From Apophysomyces variabilis (taxonomy: Eukaryota > Mucoromycota > Mucoromycetes > Mucorales > Mucoraceae), in the NCBI GenBank assembly GCA_002749535.1, contig MZZL01000055.1:254453-318452 (forward strand): 64,000 nt of DNA. The letters run 5' to 3'. Made by a program: the position numbers and the translations under genes. The notes beneath the pieces are model-generated. The model worked only from the letters and a program-made list of their open reading frames with translations. It did not search any database and was not told where the DNA came from. Of the stretch, positions 21,900 through 32,139 are shown piece by piece (within the stretch, counting starts at the first letter, position 1; each line of letters starts with the position of its first letter).

Positions 21900-24140
21900 T
21901 TACTCTTGAAAATCAATGAATCGCTGCCATGTCGCTGCATATTTCTTCTGCACTGTAATACCGTCCAGATAGTCCTTGAATGTAACTCGGATTTGGTATA
22001 TGGCTTCTCTCAAAGCTAGCAACACTTATTAGTAAGATGAACAATCCCTCGTATTTAGCTGCCTTACCCATCACAAGGGCCTCTGGTTCATTTAAAACGG
22101 CTTTTCCAGTGAAACCGGATGAGAGTTTCTTGTATTCCTCTGGAGGTGACCGAATGTACGATTGAACATCGCTCAAACATCCTAATAGCGTATCCAGGAC
22201 ATGGCCAATATCACGTTGGACATAACCATAGGGATCTTCCTTAAGTGAGGCAGATGTGAGAGAGCCAACCGCTAAATGCACCAGTTAACATCGGAACAGC
22301 TAACACTATGTTACTTACATCTAACGGCCCATAACAGGACAGGTAAGTTGTTGAACACTTGTCGCACTCTTCTGATTCTAGTTTCTGCGTAAAATTCTTT
22401 CACCCACTGCCATTTCTGTGCTTTCACTTCCACTCGTTTTATAAAAGAGGCAACTTTCGGTGATGCTATGGTCTTTCTGACTTTCTCTGTGACGACTGAT
22501 AAAGGCGGCGTATATACATCGGGAGTTTCGGCTAACGTTGTGACGTTCGTAAACAGAGATCCCGTTCTGTCATCCAGATAAGCCATTGCTGGTTTTGGTG
22601 CAGTAAACACATCCATTTCCACAAGCTCGATACGATTAACAGCAGGAGGGACGACAGGTTTCGGTGCTGGTACCGGTACAGCCGCTAAACATCCAAAAGA
22701 ATAAGTCTTTCCCTGACATAAAACAATGTAGGTAGCGTACCTTTTCTATTCCCATGATATTCCTTGTCAATCGTGGCGCGGAGATCATTAATGACCCGTA
22801 AGCACTCGGCTGAAATACGAGACCAGGCAGAGGTTGATGGATCTTTGTTGATTTGAGTGTATAGCAAGGCACGTTTTTCGGATCGTCGACATGATAGCTC
22901 GGCAAGTTCATAGTACGCGGAAGCCTGATAATATTATGTTTATTCGCCTTATTGAGTGCTTTCATAGCATACCTGAATCATAGCATTTTTATCCAATTGA
23001 AGACCGGCAATCAAATGGTCGTAGTAGTTTGCTGTAGGGTCATGGACAGGGTAAGACTAAGAAACAGCCTTAGGTAAGTAAGTAACAATCATTTTACAAC
23101 ATACCATAGAATAGAATACATCAAATATCCTATCCATAATTTCCCAACAGAAGGTGGCAAGCAAGCCAGCCATAATCAGACGAATAAACAAATACATGTC
23201 CACCCATCGAAACCCAATAACAGGCGAAGCAAGAACCCTACCAAAAAAAGGAATTCAGCAAAATTATTTCCATTGTGTCTCTGCTAAATACTTTGTGTAG
23301 ATGCCAAAGATGTTTGCGATACCGTAATAAAGTGTGCCGTGGAAGAAGATAAACGCAACGTAAGTATATTTGAAAATGTGAAGAGCCCACTTGAACGCAT
23401 TGTGAGTCAAAGTAGCAATATTGGTTTTTAGCTCAATGTGGATAGGTTGCTACGAGAAAGCATGTAAGACTTGATGCATGAATATTTTGTTTGATGTACC
23501 TTTACAATTGGCACTTGTACCACGGTTCTTCTTTCGATAATCCGTTTGACAGCAAAACCGGCTCCAAGAACAACAGCAAAAAAGGAAATAAAGATATTTT
23601 CAAGGTTTAGCTGCCTTGCTCCCAGACGTTGACTATGGATCGTGTCAGCTTTGGAAGATCTCTGCTGCGAATTACCCATGTGGATAAATGAAAAGATTGT
23701 CGGTATAGCTGGCTGCTGTATAGTATGTAAAATAACAACGTACAATCACAAGACTGGAAAGAGCGTAGATCCCGATGGTTGTCCAGTTGTCGACATGGGC
23801 GAGTTGAGTTGTGAATTCCATCATTGCGCTAGCTTGTACCTTGCTCCATACTGTATTGTTGTGTAAAATCTCTAACCAATTTAATTGGAAAAATAATATT
23901 TACCTTGGCTACTCCTTAATCTAACAAAGAAGAGTGGGGCTGTTGCTGCAAAAAGGACGACAGAAAAAGCAAAGGTAGGCCACGAAAAGAGAACTAGCAG
24001 GATGGGTCAGAGACCATTTCGTACTTTAAGTAGAATAAAATACCCATGTTAAAAACCGTCGCTCGAAAGAGCACGGCCAGAGCCAGTGTAAATAAATACA
24101 GTGTGAACAAAGGGCTAGCACATCTTGCTATCGGCACCAT
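21900..24140 (-). CDS. NDC1: Nucleoporin Ndc1 (transmembrane nuclear pore protein)
   Basis: A membrane nucleoporin that anchors the pore complex and, in yeasts, the spindle pole body. The 584-aa product has an N-terminal half with about six hydrophobic spans (TLYLFTLALAVLFRA; FSVVLFAATAPLFFV; IFISFFAVVLGAGFAV; VAFIFFHGTLYYG; LFIRLIMAGLLATFCW). The soluble half carries SYPVHDPTANYYDHLIAGLQ and SLTSASLKEDPYGYVQRDI, the latter a Ndc1 hallmark, and ends QKKYAATWQRFIDFQE. Exons on the minus strand: 24140-24044, 23993-23904, 23850-23744, 23715-23500, 23449-23292, 23237-23105, 23056-22973, 22924-22741, 22684-22319, 22271-22068 and 22015-21900 (1755 nt). It is divergent from RPL33, with 214 bp between start codons. 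Confidence 0.88.
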
Positions 24141-24354
24141 GATCAACGGACATCAAGACGCGACATAAGCGTGTTGTCCAGATTTTTCCGGCTGAGGTGT
24201 GGCGTTTCAATTCATGATGACGTTCCAAGGCGGGTTTGTCCGAGTTGAACAACGGCCATTATGTATTCCGGGCATTTCGTAGTCCGTTTGCCGGACCGTC
24301 ATCTGGAGGAGGGCAAGGCAAAGGTGCCGTTCTTCCTCTTTTGCATACGCCGTC

Positions 24355-24868
24355 ATGAGCCAGCAACGGTATGTCAGACACATTCATCCGATTCAGGAAG
24401 AAGAAGGGGGGCAATACATCAGGATTAGAGAACGATAGATGATGTGGAGATGAAGATGGACCAAGACAAGGTGATTAATCTTAGGATTTTTTATCTAGTC
24501 TTTACAGCAAGGGCCGTGTTTTGGGCTTCGAGCGTGCCAAGCGCAACCAGAACCCCAATGTCTCTTTGATTCAGGTCGAAGGTGTCCAAAGCACCAAGGA
24601 TGCTCAGTTCTACCTTGGCAAGCGTGTTGCCTACGTTTACCGTGCCCAGCGTGAGGTCAATGGTTCCAAGATCCGTGTCATTTGGGGTCGCATTGCTCGC
24701 ACTCATGGTACCAATGGTGTCGTCAAGGCCCGTTTCCGCAAGAACTTGCCTCCTAAGACTTTCGGCGCCAGTGTTCGTGTGGTAAGTGATAACTTGATTT
24801 AGGAAAAGAGTGATTTGGTTGACTCAAAAGGATTTGTGTTACAGATGCTTTATCCCTCTAACATTTAA
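24355..24868 (+). CDS. RPL33: 60S ribosomal protein eL33 (yeast Rpl33, human RPL35A)
   Basis: The 106-aa product matches eL33: [82 protein letters not shown] and the C-terminal MLYPSNI. Exons are 24355-24368, 24499-24781 and 24845-24868 (321 nt). The first exon has 14 nt, and the last carries the seven terminal residues after GTG|GTAAGT. Codon choice is biased toward C-ending codons, as expected for high expression. It shares a 214-bp divergent promoter region with NDC1. Confidence 0.95.
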
Positions 24869-25389
24869 GTGTACTTCTTTTATTGAATGCTTTAATAAAG
24901 GCAGTGCAGAAAAAGAATCATAATTGTAAGATATGAGGAAGCATTAAGACGGTGGCAAAGTTTTATCAGATGCAACAGCTGAGTTCATCAAGTTCTATTG
25001 GGTAAAACGGAGAGAAAAAGATGTTGCGATGATGAGTCAGCGTTTTCAGAGGCTGGAAATCAACGTCAAAGTGACGTAAAAATGGAATGAGATCGTTAGC
25101 GTGAGATAATAAACGAAGACAATCAAAGGTCTACAAGGAAAAAGAAGTTGAAGATGAATGCTTTATTTTTCAGGGAGCATAAACGTGCTATGAGACGGAA
25201 CGTGCGCTCGACCGGAGGGAAAGGAATGAGATGGGGACATTCGGCGAAAGAAGTCTCATGGCACCCAATCAGATAACTTTTACTGGGTCCCGAGTCAAAT
25301 GGGTAATCAGATGGAAAAAAAACAAACTATATAAATTTCAACTTTTGGCTTTTTCTTTTCGTTTTCGTTCACTTCCTGTTTCGTTTATA
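24869..25389. other. ISU1 promoter region
   Basis: Spacer between RPL33 and ISU1, purine-rich, with a CCAAT at 25265-25269 and a TATATAA at 25328-25334 upstream of the ISU1 start at 25390. No coding evidence. Confidence 0.55.
25328..25334 (+). promoter_or_regulatory. TATA box of ISU1
   Basis: TATATAA 56 nt before the ISU1 ATG, with a CCAAT box about 60 nt further upstream. A plausible core promoter by position and sequence only. Confidence 0.5.
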
Positions 25390-26016
25390 ATGTTGCGTAC
25401 AACTTTGACTACTCTCAACCGCTCTACCCGTTTGATCCAAAGACCTTTGGCAACAACTGGCACTCGCTTCTATCATGAAAAGGTAAACACAATGAGAAAC
25501 CTTGAAAATCGCAGCAACCGGGGTATAACCATTGAAAAACATGTAGGTCATTGATCACTACGAAAGACCCCGCAATGTCGGCTCCTTCCCGAAAAATGAC
25601 CCTAACGTGGGCACAGGCTTGGTTGGTGCTCCCGCTTGTGGTGATGTCATGAAGTTACAGATCAAAGTTGACGACGCCACTGGTAAAATTGTTGACGTCA
25701 AGTTCAAGACATTTGGATGCGGTTCGGCCATCGCCTCCAGCAGTTTTATGACAGAGCGTGTTCGTGGCATGACCTTGGAACAAGCAGGTGCAATCAAGAA
25801 TACTGAAATTGCAAAAGAGCTTTGCTTGCCTCCTGTGAAATTGCATTGTTCCAGTAAGTGGTTTTAAGACCCGGTGTAAACAAAATGAGGGTGAATTAAC
25901 GAACACTTCTAATAGTGCTTGCTGAGGATGCTATCAAATCCGCCATCAAGGATTACAAGACCAAGCGTACAGTTCTTCCCAAGGCTGCATCTGCTTCCCA
26001 GCAATCAACAGCATAA
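25390..26016 (+). CDS. ISU1: Mitochondrial iron-sulfur cluster scaffold Isu1/ISCU
   Basis: Scaffold on which the Nfs1 desulfurase complex builds [2Fe-2S] clusters in the mitochondrial matrix. The 166-aa product starts with an Arg/Ser/Thr-rich presequence of about 30 residues (MLRTTLTTLNRSTRLIQRPL). The mature part begins VIDHYERPRNVGSF. The three cluster cysteines are visible: GAPACGDVMKL (about residue 62), FKTFGCGSAIASSS and LHCSMLAEDA. The LPPVK sequence recognised by the Hsp70 Ssq1 precedes the third. Exons are 25390-25482, 25547-25853 and 25916-26016 (501 nt); the last junction makes the HCSMLAED signature. No key residue is missing. Confidence 0.96.
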
Positions 26017-29000
26017 ATCGGAGGTGAACTAATTTGAATTCTCGCGTATATCCATGACGTGGACGATTTGAACATTCCCCCCTTTTTCTTTTTCTTTCTT
26101 TTCTTTACTTTCCTTTCCATCAGCCTTTTTTGTACTCTTTTTCTCTGTAAATAGCCCTTTCTCTAATTAAAAAAGAACAATGTTGAATTGTTTCCTCCTT
26201 TTAACACAGCCAACTAACCGTCTCTACGTAAACAATGAAGAAATGAGCGTCTCCAAAATTGCTGTTGGTAATATCCAAAATCCGAAATTAAACTAATTTT
26301 TGGGTAGAAGAAAGAATGAGATAGCCTATCAGATCGATTGTAATCGATGCTGACAGAAAAGAGAAAAGACAGATGAGATCTGTGATACAGAGACTGTTAT
26401 TCTAAGCTTATCGCATACAAGTCTAGATGCCATATGAGTATGGACAACCTTGGGTCCTTTTTTGAATATAAGGACAGGGTTCCATTACACAATCGATCAC
26501 GATCGGCCATTTTATCCATGTGTCCTTGCGCTACCAATGACAAACAACAACTATAAGTCTACCGCACGATCAAAAAGCAGTGCCCTATTTACTAAACCTG
26601 TTGAAAAAGAGCAAAACTTATAAAAGTGTTTAACAATTTGCAATTAAGCGGATATTTTTTTGCGACATAACCTTATATAATCGTTTTTCTTCATAGGCCT
26701 CTTTTGGCATCTCCATTTCTCCCTATATCAAAACGTTGTTACGTCTTCGGAGAAACATTGGGGAACTAGTGCTGGTTTCACAGCTGAATGCTTGTATGGG
26801 ATTCGACAGACAAAAGCTGGAACAATCTGTGCAATTGAATGCTGACGAACATTGGCTACCATCTGCAACTTGTCATCATCCTCTCTAATTCGTACTGACG
26901 AATATAGTGTAAAATATTGTCATTCCCTGTCATGGTATTGCATGGCGAGCTTCAGGACCTTTGCTTTCCGTGACTCTCTAGCTGTCCATATATAGTGCGT
27001 ATGTGCATGAAAGGCACGTAATCAAAAATCAGTGTACATCAGAATTCGCAAAATTCTGGGCGACCAAGATCACTAAAGAGGAGATTTGTTTATCCAGATA
27101 CAAGCTGGTTTATTTGATTGTTTAGATTTTCCCTTTATAAGCTGGTTTTAAAACGATCTACACCATTGAGTGTTTGGATACTGATTTTTAAGGTTGTGGT
27201 TACTGTTATACGAGTACAGGACAGGATCCGTGCTTGCTAACGCTAGTAAGAGATCCAGTTAAAAACTGGATGCACTTCGTATTTACTTTACCGTAAGGGA
27301 GCAAGCTTAAGAACATCGGTAGTAAACTGACTAGTAATTGATTTGACGTTTTTGCCCGGTCAATAAGCTTTGCTTGGTGAGTCACTGACAAAACGCAATG
27401 CATACCGAGAGCGATTGGTCTCCATCTGCCCCTTTTTGACCCCGAAAAGCCTAGAAAATGCCTATGCTGGCTTTTTTGGAATCTTTATGAAGTTTGAACC
27501 TATGTCAGAAAAGTTTACTCCTTCGGGGCATGGTTCTTTGTCTATTACCAAATCGGGCAATTCAGACTTACCGATTCTTAATGCTTACTTACGTTAAAAA
27601 AACTGCCAATTCTCTCAAGGGAATCCTACATCTAAACCTCGGAATAACTCGGATTCACCCAATAAGGTCTCCTATTGCTACGGTTATCCGATACTAGCTA
27701 AAAAGCGCGGTTGTATAGCAGCTCAATGCCTACGTTGCACTGTGAGTGTTTGCTCTATGTGTTAAAATGGTCAATTACGGTAAATAACATGAAAACAAGA
27801 TAAAGAAAAGTATAAAAGCATAGAAAGTTATCAATGATTTTGGATTTACAAAGTTGCCTTCAATATCGCTACAGTGACAGTCGGTCACGAAAATAGGTGG
27901 TTAAATGTACAGTAAGATGGGATTTTGCACTAAACTTATACGCGATTAAAGATAAATAGCCGTACTGAGTCAAAGATCAGACTAATTGCTTTAAAATGCA
28001 GCGCTAGGCATTTGTGGTTTACTACCAAGCACTTTCCATATCGTGTCTATGTATTCGTTGTTCTGCCCGAGATTGATCATTTGGGAAATGGTACCAATGA
28101 GTGCACTCTTTCTCACATGATAGCACAAGACATCTACTTGGCTATGTTAGTCTTAAATGAGTATTCCAGTATTAGCTATGTCATTTTCAACAGCAGTACT
28201 AATGATCGGAGATTCGGATGGTTACAGTTTTTTTTCAATTATCTTTGTTGGGAAGACTTTTATTCCACATGTGATCGGTTAAGGGTTTGTTCCGGATAAG
28301 CCGTCCTTTGTCTGGATTAAAACTGTCGCCTGCATGCGATGACATGATTAACGTCATATTGACCCAAACAGAAAAGAAAATGCACAGCCACGATAAGAGC
28401 CGCAGTAAGGGAATTCAAAAGGGGTAATTTTTGTGGCTAGAATACCAATGACTCCATTTTTTTTTTGCTGCGAACAGTTCAAAGAAGGGAAGAGACATAA
28501 TATTTTTGGGGAACAGCCAGAAGGGGAGACAGCGAGGAGACAAGCCCAATGAACCAACCCTGTGGCGCCAAATCTTAGCTTGGTTGGAATAGAGTCCGTC
28601 TTTTTCAACGTCACACACACAGAGAGAGAAAGAGAGATACACTGAAACTAAGACGCGTCGCAGCAGACGGTTCTTTCAATGCAAAGAACCTGAAAAAAAA
28701 AATTGTAAAAGCCTTAAGAAAAAAAAATTGCTGCGGTGTTCCAATGAAGATGAACCGGAGTCGATGAGTCCAAAAAAAAAGGGTGTTTCGGGGAAATAGT
28801 CAACATCGATCGGATTACCGTGTCCCAACCATGAATAGTTGTTTACGAAATTACATTGAGAAGGAGAAGAGAAAGCGAGGAGTTATTAGTAAATGGGTTA
28901 TCTCCTAAGAGTTATATAGATTGGAATAAAGAGTGAGGAAGACTGAGAGTTTAGTTGGGTAGCAGCATCGTGACACAACATGGTTGCTAAAGTAGGTAGC

Positions 29001-29502
29001 TAGGGAATCACCAACCACGTTGCGTAGCGGAGCTGTCGCGCATTCTTGCCGTAAAAAGCAATGCGCAAGGTCGTTTCTTAGGTAAACAGATAGAATATTT
29101 CACATGGATTTATCTTGAAAAGGGGAGAGTGAAGAGAGAGGGGGGATGAGAAAGATATATATATGTGTGTGTGATCATAGAGACGGGTGGAAATCAAGGT
29201 TTAGGGAATCCCGGCAACTGAAAGGGAGAGCAAAAAGTGATGGGATGGGGGGAGAGGAGGGACGGATGATCAAGACCTGTAAAGGAAATCCGTTGGTGTA
29301 AGATAAGCGGGTCTATTCTTATTGGTGAAGATCGAGAACCAACACATTGACAGATTTTTCTTTTTCCTCCCTTCACATTTAAAACCCAACCCTTGTTTCC
29401 CCGCCTTTGTTTCCATTTAGTCCTTTTTTATATAAAAACGAGATCCCTTTGCATCCTTTGAGTTGATTTCCTTTTTGTCCTTCTCTCGCCTTCTACGTCT
29501 TG

Positions 29503-29519
29503 TCTCTCTCTCTCTCTCT
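29503..29519 (+). repeat. (TC)n microsatellite in cyclin 5' region
   Basis: Dinucleotide run about 40-55 nt before the cyclin ATG. Pyrimidine runs near starts are common in fungal promoters and 5' UTRs. Confidence 0.8.
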
Positions 29520-29525
29520 ATATAT

Positions 29526-29552
29526 CATCATCATCATCATCATCATCATCAT
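29526..29552 (+). repeat. (CAT)9 microsatellite just upstream of cyclin ATG
   Basis: Nine perfect CAT units end five bases before the ATG at 29558. They probably lie in the 5' UTR, as no in-frame upstream ATG runs through them. Confidence 0.85.
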
Positions 29553-29557
29553 TTAGT

Positions 29558-30176
29558 ATGGTTATTCCTGTAACGCCAACCGTATGTTCACGTAGTCCCG
29601 AAGCCCTTTTATGTAAGCCCAAACTTATTTTGTCTAGTCACCACATACACTCAACAGGGATAATAACCATCCTTTGTATTATTGAACTTAGCTTTCACAA
29701 CCAATACCGCTACTTCACTACTTCCATGCTCTAAAAAGGCTACACGACTCGTCCAATCGAAAATGAATCCTAAACATCTACCACCATTAAATGAATTTAT
29801 CGCTACCGTATTTAAACGATCTAGACTCCCCCCGTGCGTCTGTCTTGTATCCTTGATTTATCTCCAAAGACTGAAAACCAGTCTACCGCGTCATGCTCGT
29901 GGCGATGTCGACACGCCCTACCGATTATTTTTAGCAGCCATCTTAACAGCATCGAAATTCTTATCAGAAACAGGCTCTAGTCTAACGAGTCAAGCCATTG
30001 CCGATATGGTCAATTACGTGTATACTCCAAAGGATGTTAATCTGATGGAACGAAGCTTTTTGGGCTTAATCAAATACGATTTATTTGTCAATGTCGAATC
30101 TATTAAGGACTATTTGGCCATTTACGGAAAGATACTCGAAATGGATTTAGTTGAAGACGACGTGATGGACTCATGA
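29558..30176 (+). CDS. Pho85-type (PCL1/2-like) cyclin
   Basis: The 179-aa product has one cyclin box: LNEFIATVFKRSRLPP, CVCLVSLIYLQRLKTSLP, PYRLFLAAILTASKFLSE, then VNLMERSFLGLIKYDLFVNV. This matches the short PCL1/2-like cyclins that partner Pho85 (Cdk5-like) kinases. Exons are 29558-29612 and 29692-30176 (540 nt), joined over T|GTAAGC and GAACTTAG. An ORF-only reading would begin at a false TTG just upstream of exon 2. Downstream of the stop there is an AT-rich 3' region. A long upstream region with simple repeats suggests a regulated gene. The exact PCL subfamily cannot be set. Confidence 0.82.
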
Positions 30177-31284
30177 AGAACAGCAAGAAAAATTGACCTG
30201 GTGTGAAAATCAAACAAACCGACGCCCAATCCTGTGAATATGTTGTAGATAACAAACATTTTGTTTCTTTGTTTTAACCCTTTTTTTTCACTCATTTACA
30301 CCCTATCGATGTATATATACAGCCATTAGTAGCATGTTACCCTTAGTTTATCTTTTTCTCCTTGTGTCTTTGTCTTTGTATTACAATTTTGTTGTCTTTT
30401 TGTCTTTTTATCCTATTTGACTACTTTTCGAAAGAAAAGTAAAATATACCACTCCTCACTTAGGCAAACTCAGATGATCGTGGTAAAAAAAAAAAGTAAG
30501 AGTGTTGCACAGTTACTAAGATAGAAGGGGTGTGGGTTAAAAAAGGGCTACTTAACCGAACATCCGGAGCGACAGAAAGAAGGATGCAGTAAACAACAGC
30601 ATCACACCTATCATTTGATTTCAATCGTCCCAAAGTAAGGTTATCGCTTGTGTCCAGAACAAATCATGATCCAAACGGAAAACCTTCTTTCTTTCCTTCT
30701 TGTGAAGGCCCAGAAAAGGAAACATTGCTGGGTCATTGCGTTGCGCATGGTCGATTTAGACAAAGGATCTCTATCAAATGAACCCTTGAAACAAAAGTGA
30801 AAACGCCTCTGTCCTCTCTCTCTTTTTCTCTAAGAGATACTATGCACATGACCCTCAGTTTGGGAGCAAAACGCTTAGAAGAGGATAATTACCAACAATG
30901 GCAATTCAATCCTTTTCATTTTTGCTTTCATGTCCCGCCTCTGTTAGCCATACAAAATATCAGTAGCAGATCTAATCAAATCACATGTTTATCAGAAGTA
31001 AGTTGACTATATAGATATGCACGCCATCTCCCATTTGTGATTCATCGCCTAACTTTGTGCTGATTGAAAAGTTCAGTTGTGGTCTGGTCACAAACAGAAA
31101 ACATTAGATACCGTGACGACGAATGACCTGTTTCGGTCATTCTTCAGCCTTCCTTCCCCCTTGTTCCTTGTAGGCGCGCAATGTATGGTCTCTTTCATGT
31201 TAAGGGGGGCAAAAAGGAAAATGGATTTACAAACAGGAGCAATTCAAAAAAAGAAAGATACTTTCTGTTCCTATACATATTAAT
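30177..31284. other. Intergenic between cyclin and PAS gene
   Basis: About 1.1 kb, T-rich near the cyclin 3' end and mixed later. Short ORFs at 30797-31006 and 31077-31283 are not supported by domains. It probably holds the PAS gene promoter. Confidence 0.4.
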
Positions 31285-32139
31285 ATGCATTCTGGACATA
31301 CTTTCGCCACCTGTCCACTGCGCTCATTGGCTTGGATAAGCGTAGATCATCAGTCGCAGATGGTTTACACCGCTTCTAACGAATTGATCGACATGCTTGG
31401 ATACGATCCCACGGGGAATTCCATAACTACAGTCTGGAAAAAAACAAATACTCTGGAATCTCCTTCCTTCTTCTTCTATGTCACTATAACCGATAGTAAC
31501 AAAGTCATACGGACATTATGCGTATGCGCCCATTCAGGCGGCTATCACCGTACGAAAATGGTATGTGATGATGTGACTGAATTGAAGAAACTCTATGAAG
31601 CCAACAAAGTCTTGAAAGACTCGGTCATTATCATGCGCTTGACCATGTATGGCACCCTAGACGCCTACTACACCAATGAAGACATGACGATCGAGCCGGC
31701 ATCAGTTGGATCGCCCATCATGCGTTTCACTCATCCAGAGGACGTTGTCCATCTATGCAGTGGTTTGAGTCAAGCAAGCAAATATTCTATGTCTTGTTTT
31801 CGTGTACGTTGCAGTTTCTGCACATCCGGAGAACCTTGGCGTTCATTTGACTTTCAAGTCATGGCAAGGTCAGGCCGTGTATTCTGTGCCATTCGTTGTC
31901 TATCCTATGGTTCCTCAGACTGCTCAGATTTTACCTCACGAGATATAATACCATGGCGATCAAGCAGGATAGTGAAGGAGGTAGTGAAGGTCGTGATCAT
32001 GCATCTTTCGAGGCTATTCATGGTCTTCGTTTGTGCTTGGATGATGTTATCCGGGCCCCTCTCCTGGTTCAAGGTCCGGTCCATGGCGCAAGTACTTTTC
32101 ATGGAAACAAATCCAACCGGAAATTCGCCCTTTTCCTAG
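31285..32139 (+). CDS. Small double-PAS-domain protein; C-terminus uncertain
   Basis: The N-terminal half reads as a PAS domain: LAWISVDHQSQMVYTASNEL then IDMLGYDPTGNS, the Asn-Glu-Leu and Gly-Tyr positions typical of PAS cores. A second PAS-like unit begins DSVIIMRLTMYGTLDAYYT and has GSPIMRFTHPEDVVHLCSGL, with a His-Pro-Glu-Asp as in many PAS/LOV folds. No LOV-type NCRFLQ motif is seen. The frame is convincing from 31285 to about 31910. After that it becomes hydrophobic and unlike the family, while another frame (31896-32213) looks more protein-like. A small intron or a frameshift near 31900 is possible, so the end is provisional. Such proteins may act as sensors or partners of White Collar-like regulators; that is inference. 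Confidence 0.62.
   Translation: MHSGHTFATCPLRSLAWISVDHQSQMVYTASNELIDMLGYDPTGNSITTVWKKTNTLESPSFFFYVTITDSNKVIRTLCVCAHSGGYHRTKMVCDDVTELKKLYEANKVLKDSVIIMRLTMYGTLDAYYTNEDMTIEPASVGSPIMRFTHPEDVVHLCSGLSQASKYSMSCFRVRCSFCTSGEPWRSFDFQVMARSGRVFCAIRCLSYGSSDCSDFTSRDIIPWRSSRIVKEVVKVVIMHLSRLFMVFVCAWMMLSGPLSWFKVRSMAQVLFMETNPTGNSPFS

Larger units (their letters stand above)
26017..29557. other. Long gene-poor stretch upstream of the cyclin
   Basis: About 3.5 kb with no supportable gene. The first part is the ISU1 3' region, with T/C tracts at 26080-26165. The last 1 kb (28600-29557) has GA-rich and poly(A) tracts, a (TC)n run and (CAT)9 before the cyclin ATG, suggesting a long regulatory region or 5' UTR. ORFs such as 27370-27597 and 28012-28299 lack domains. 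Confidence 0.4.

Noticed and set aside
29526..29552. CAT repeats as CRISPR-like array
   Set aside because: Simple microsatellite without spacers, in a eukaryotic 5' region.
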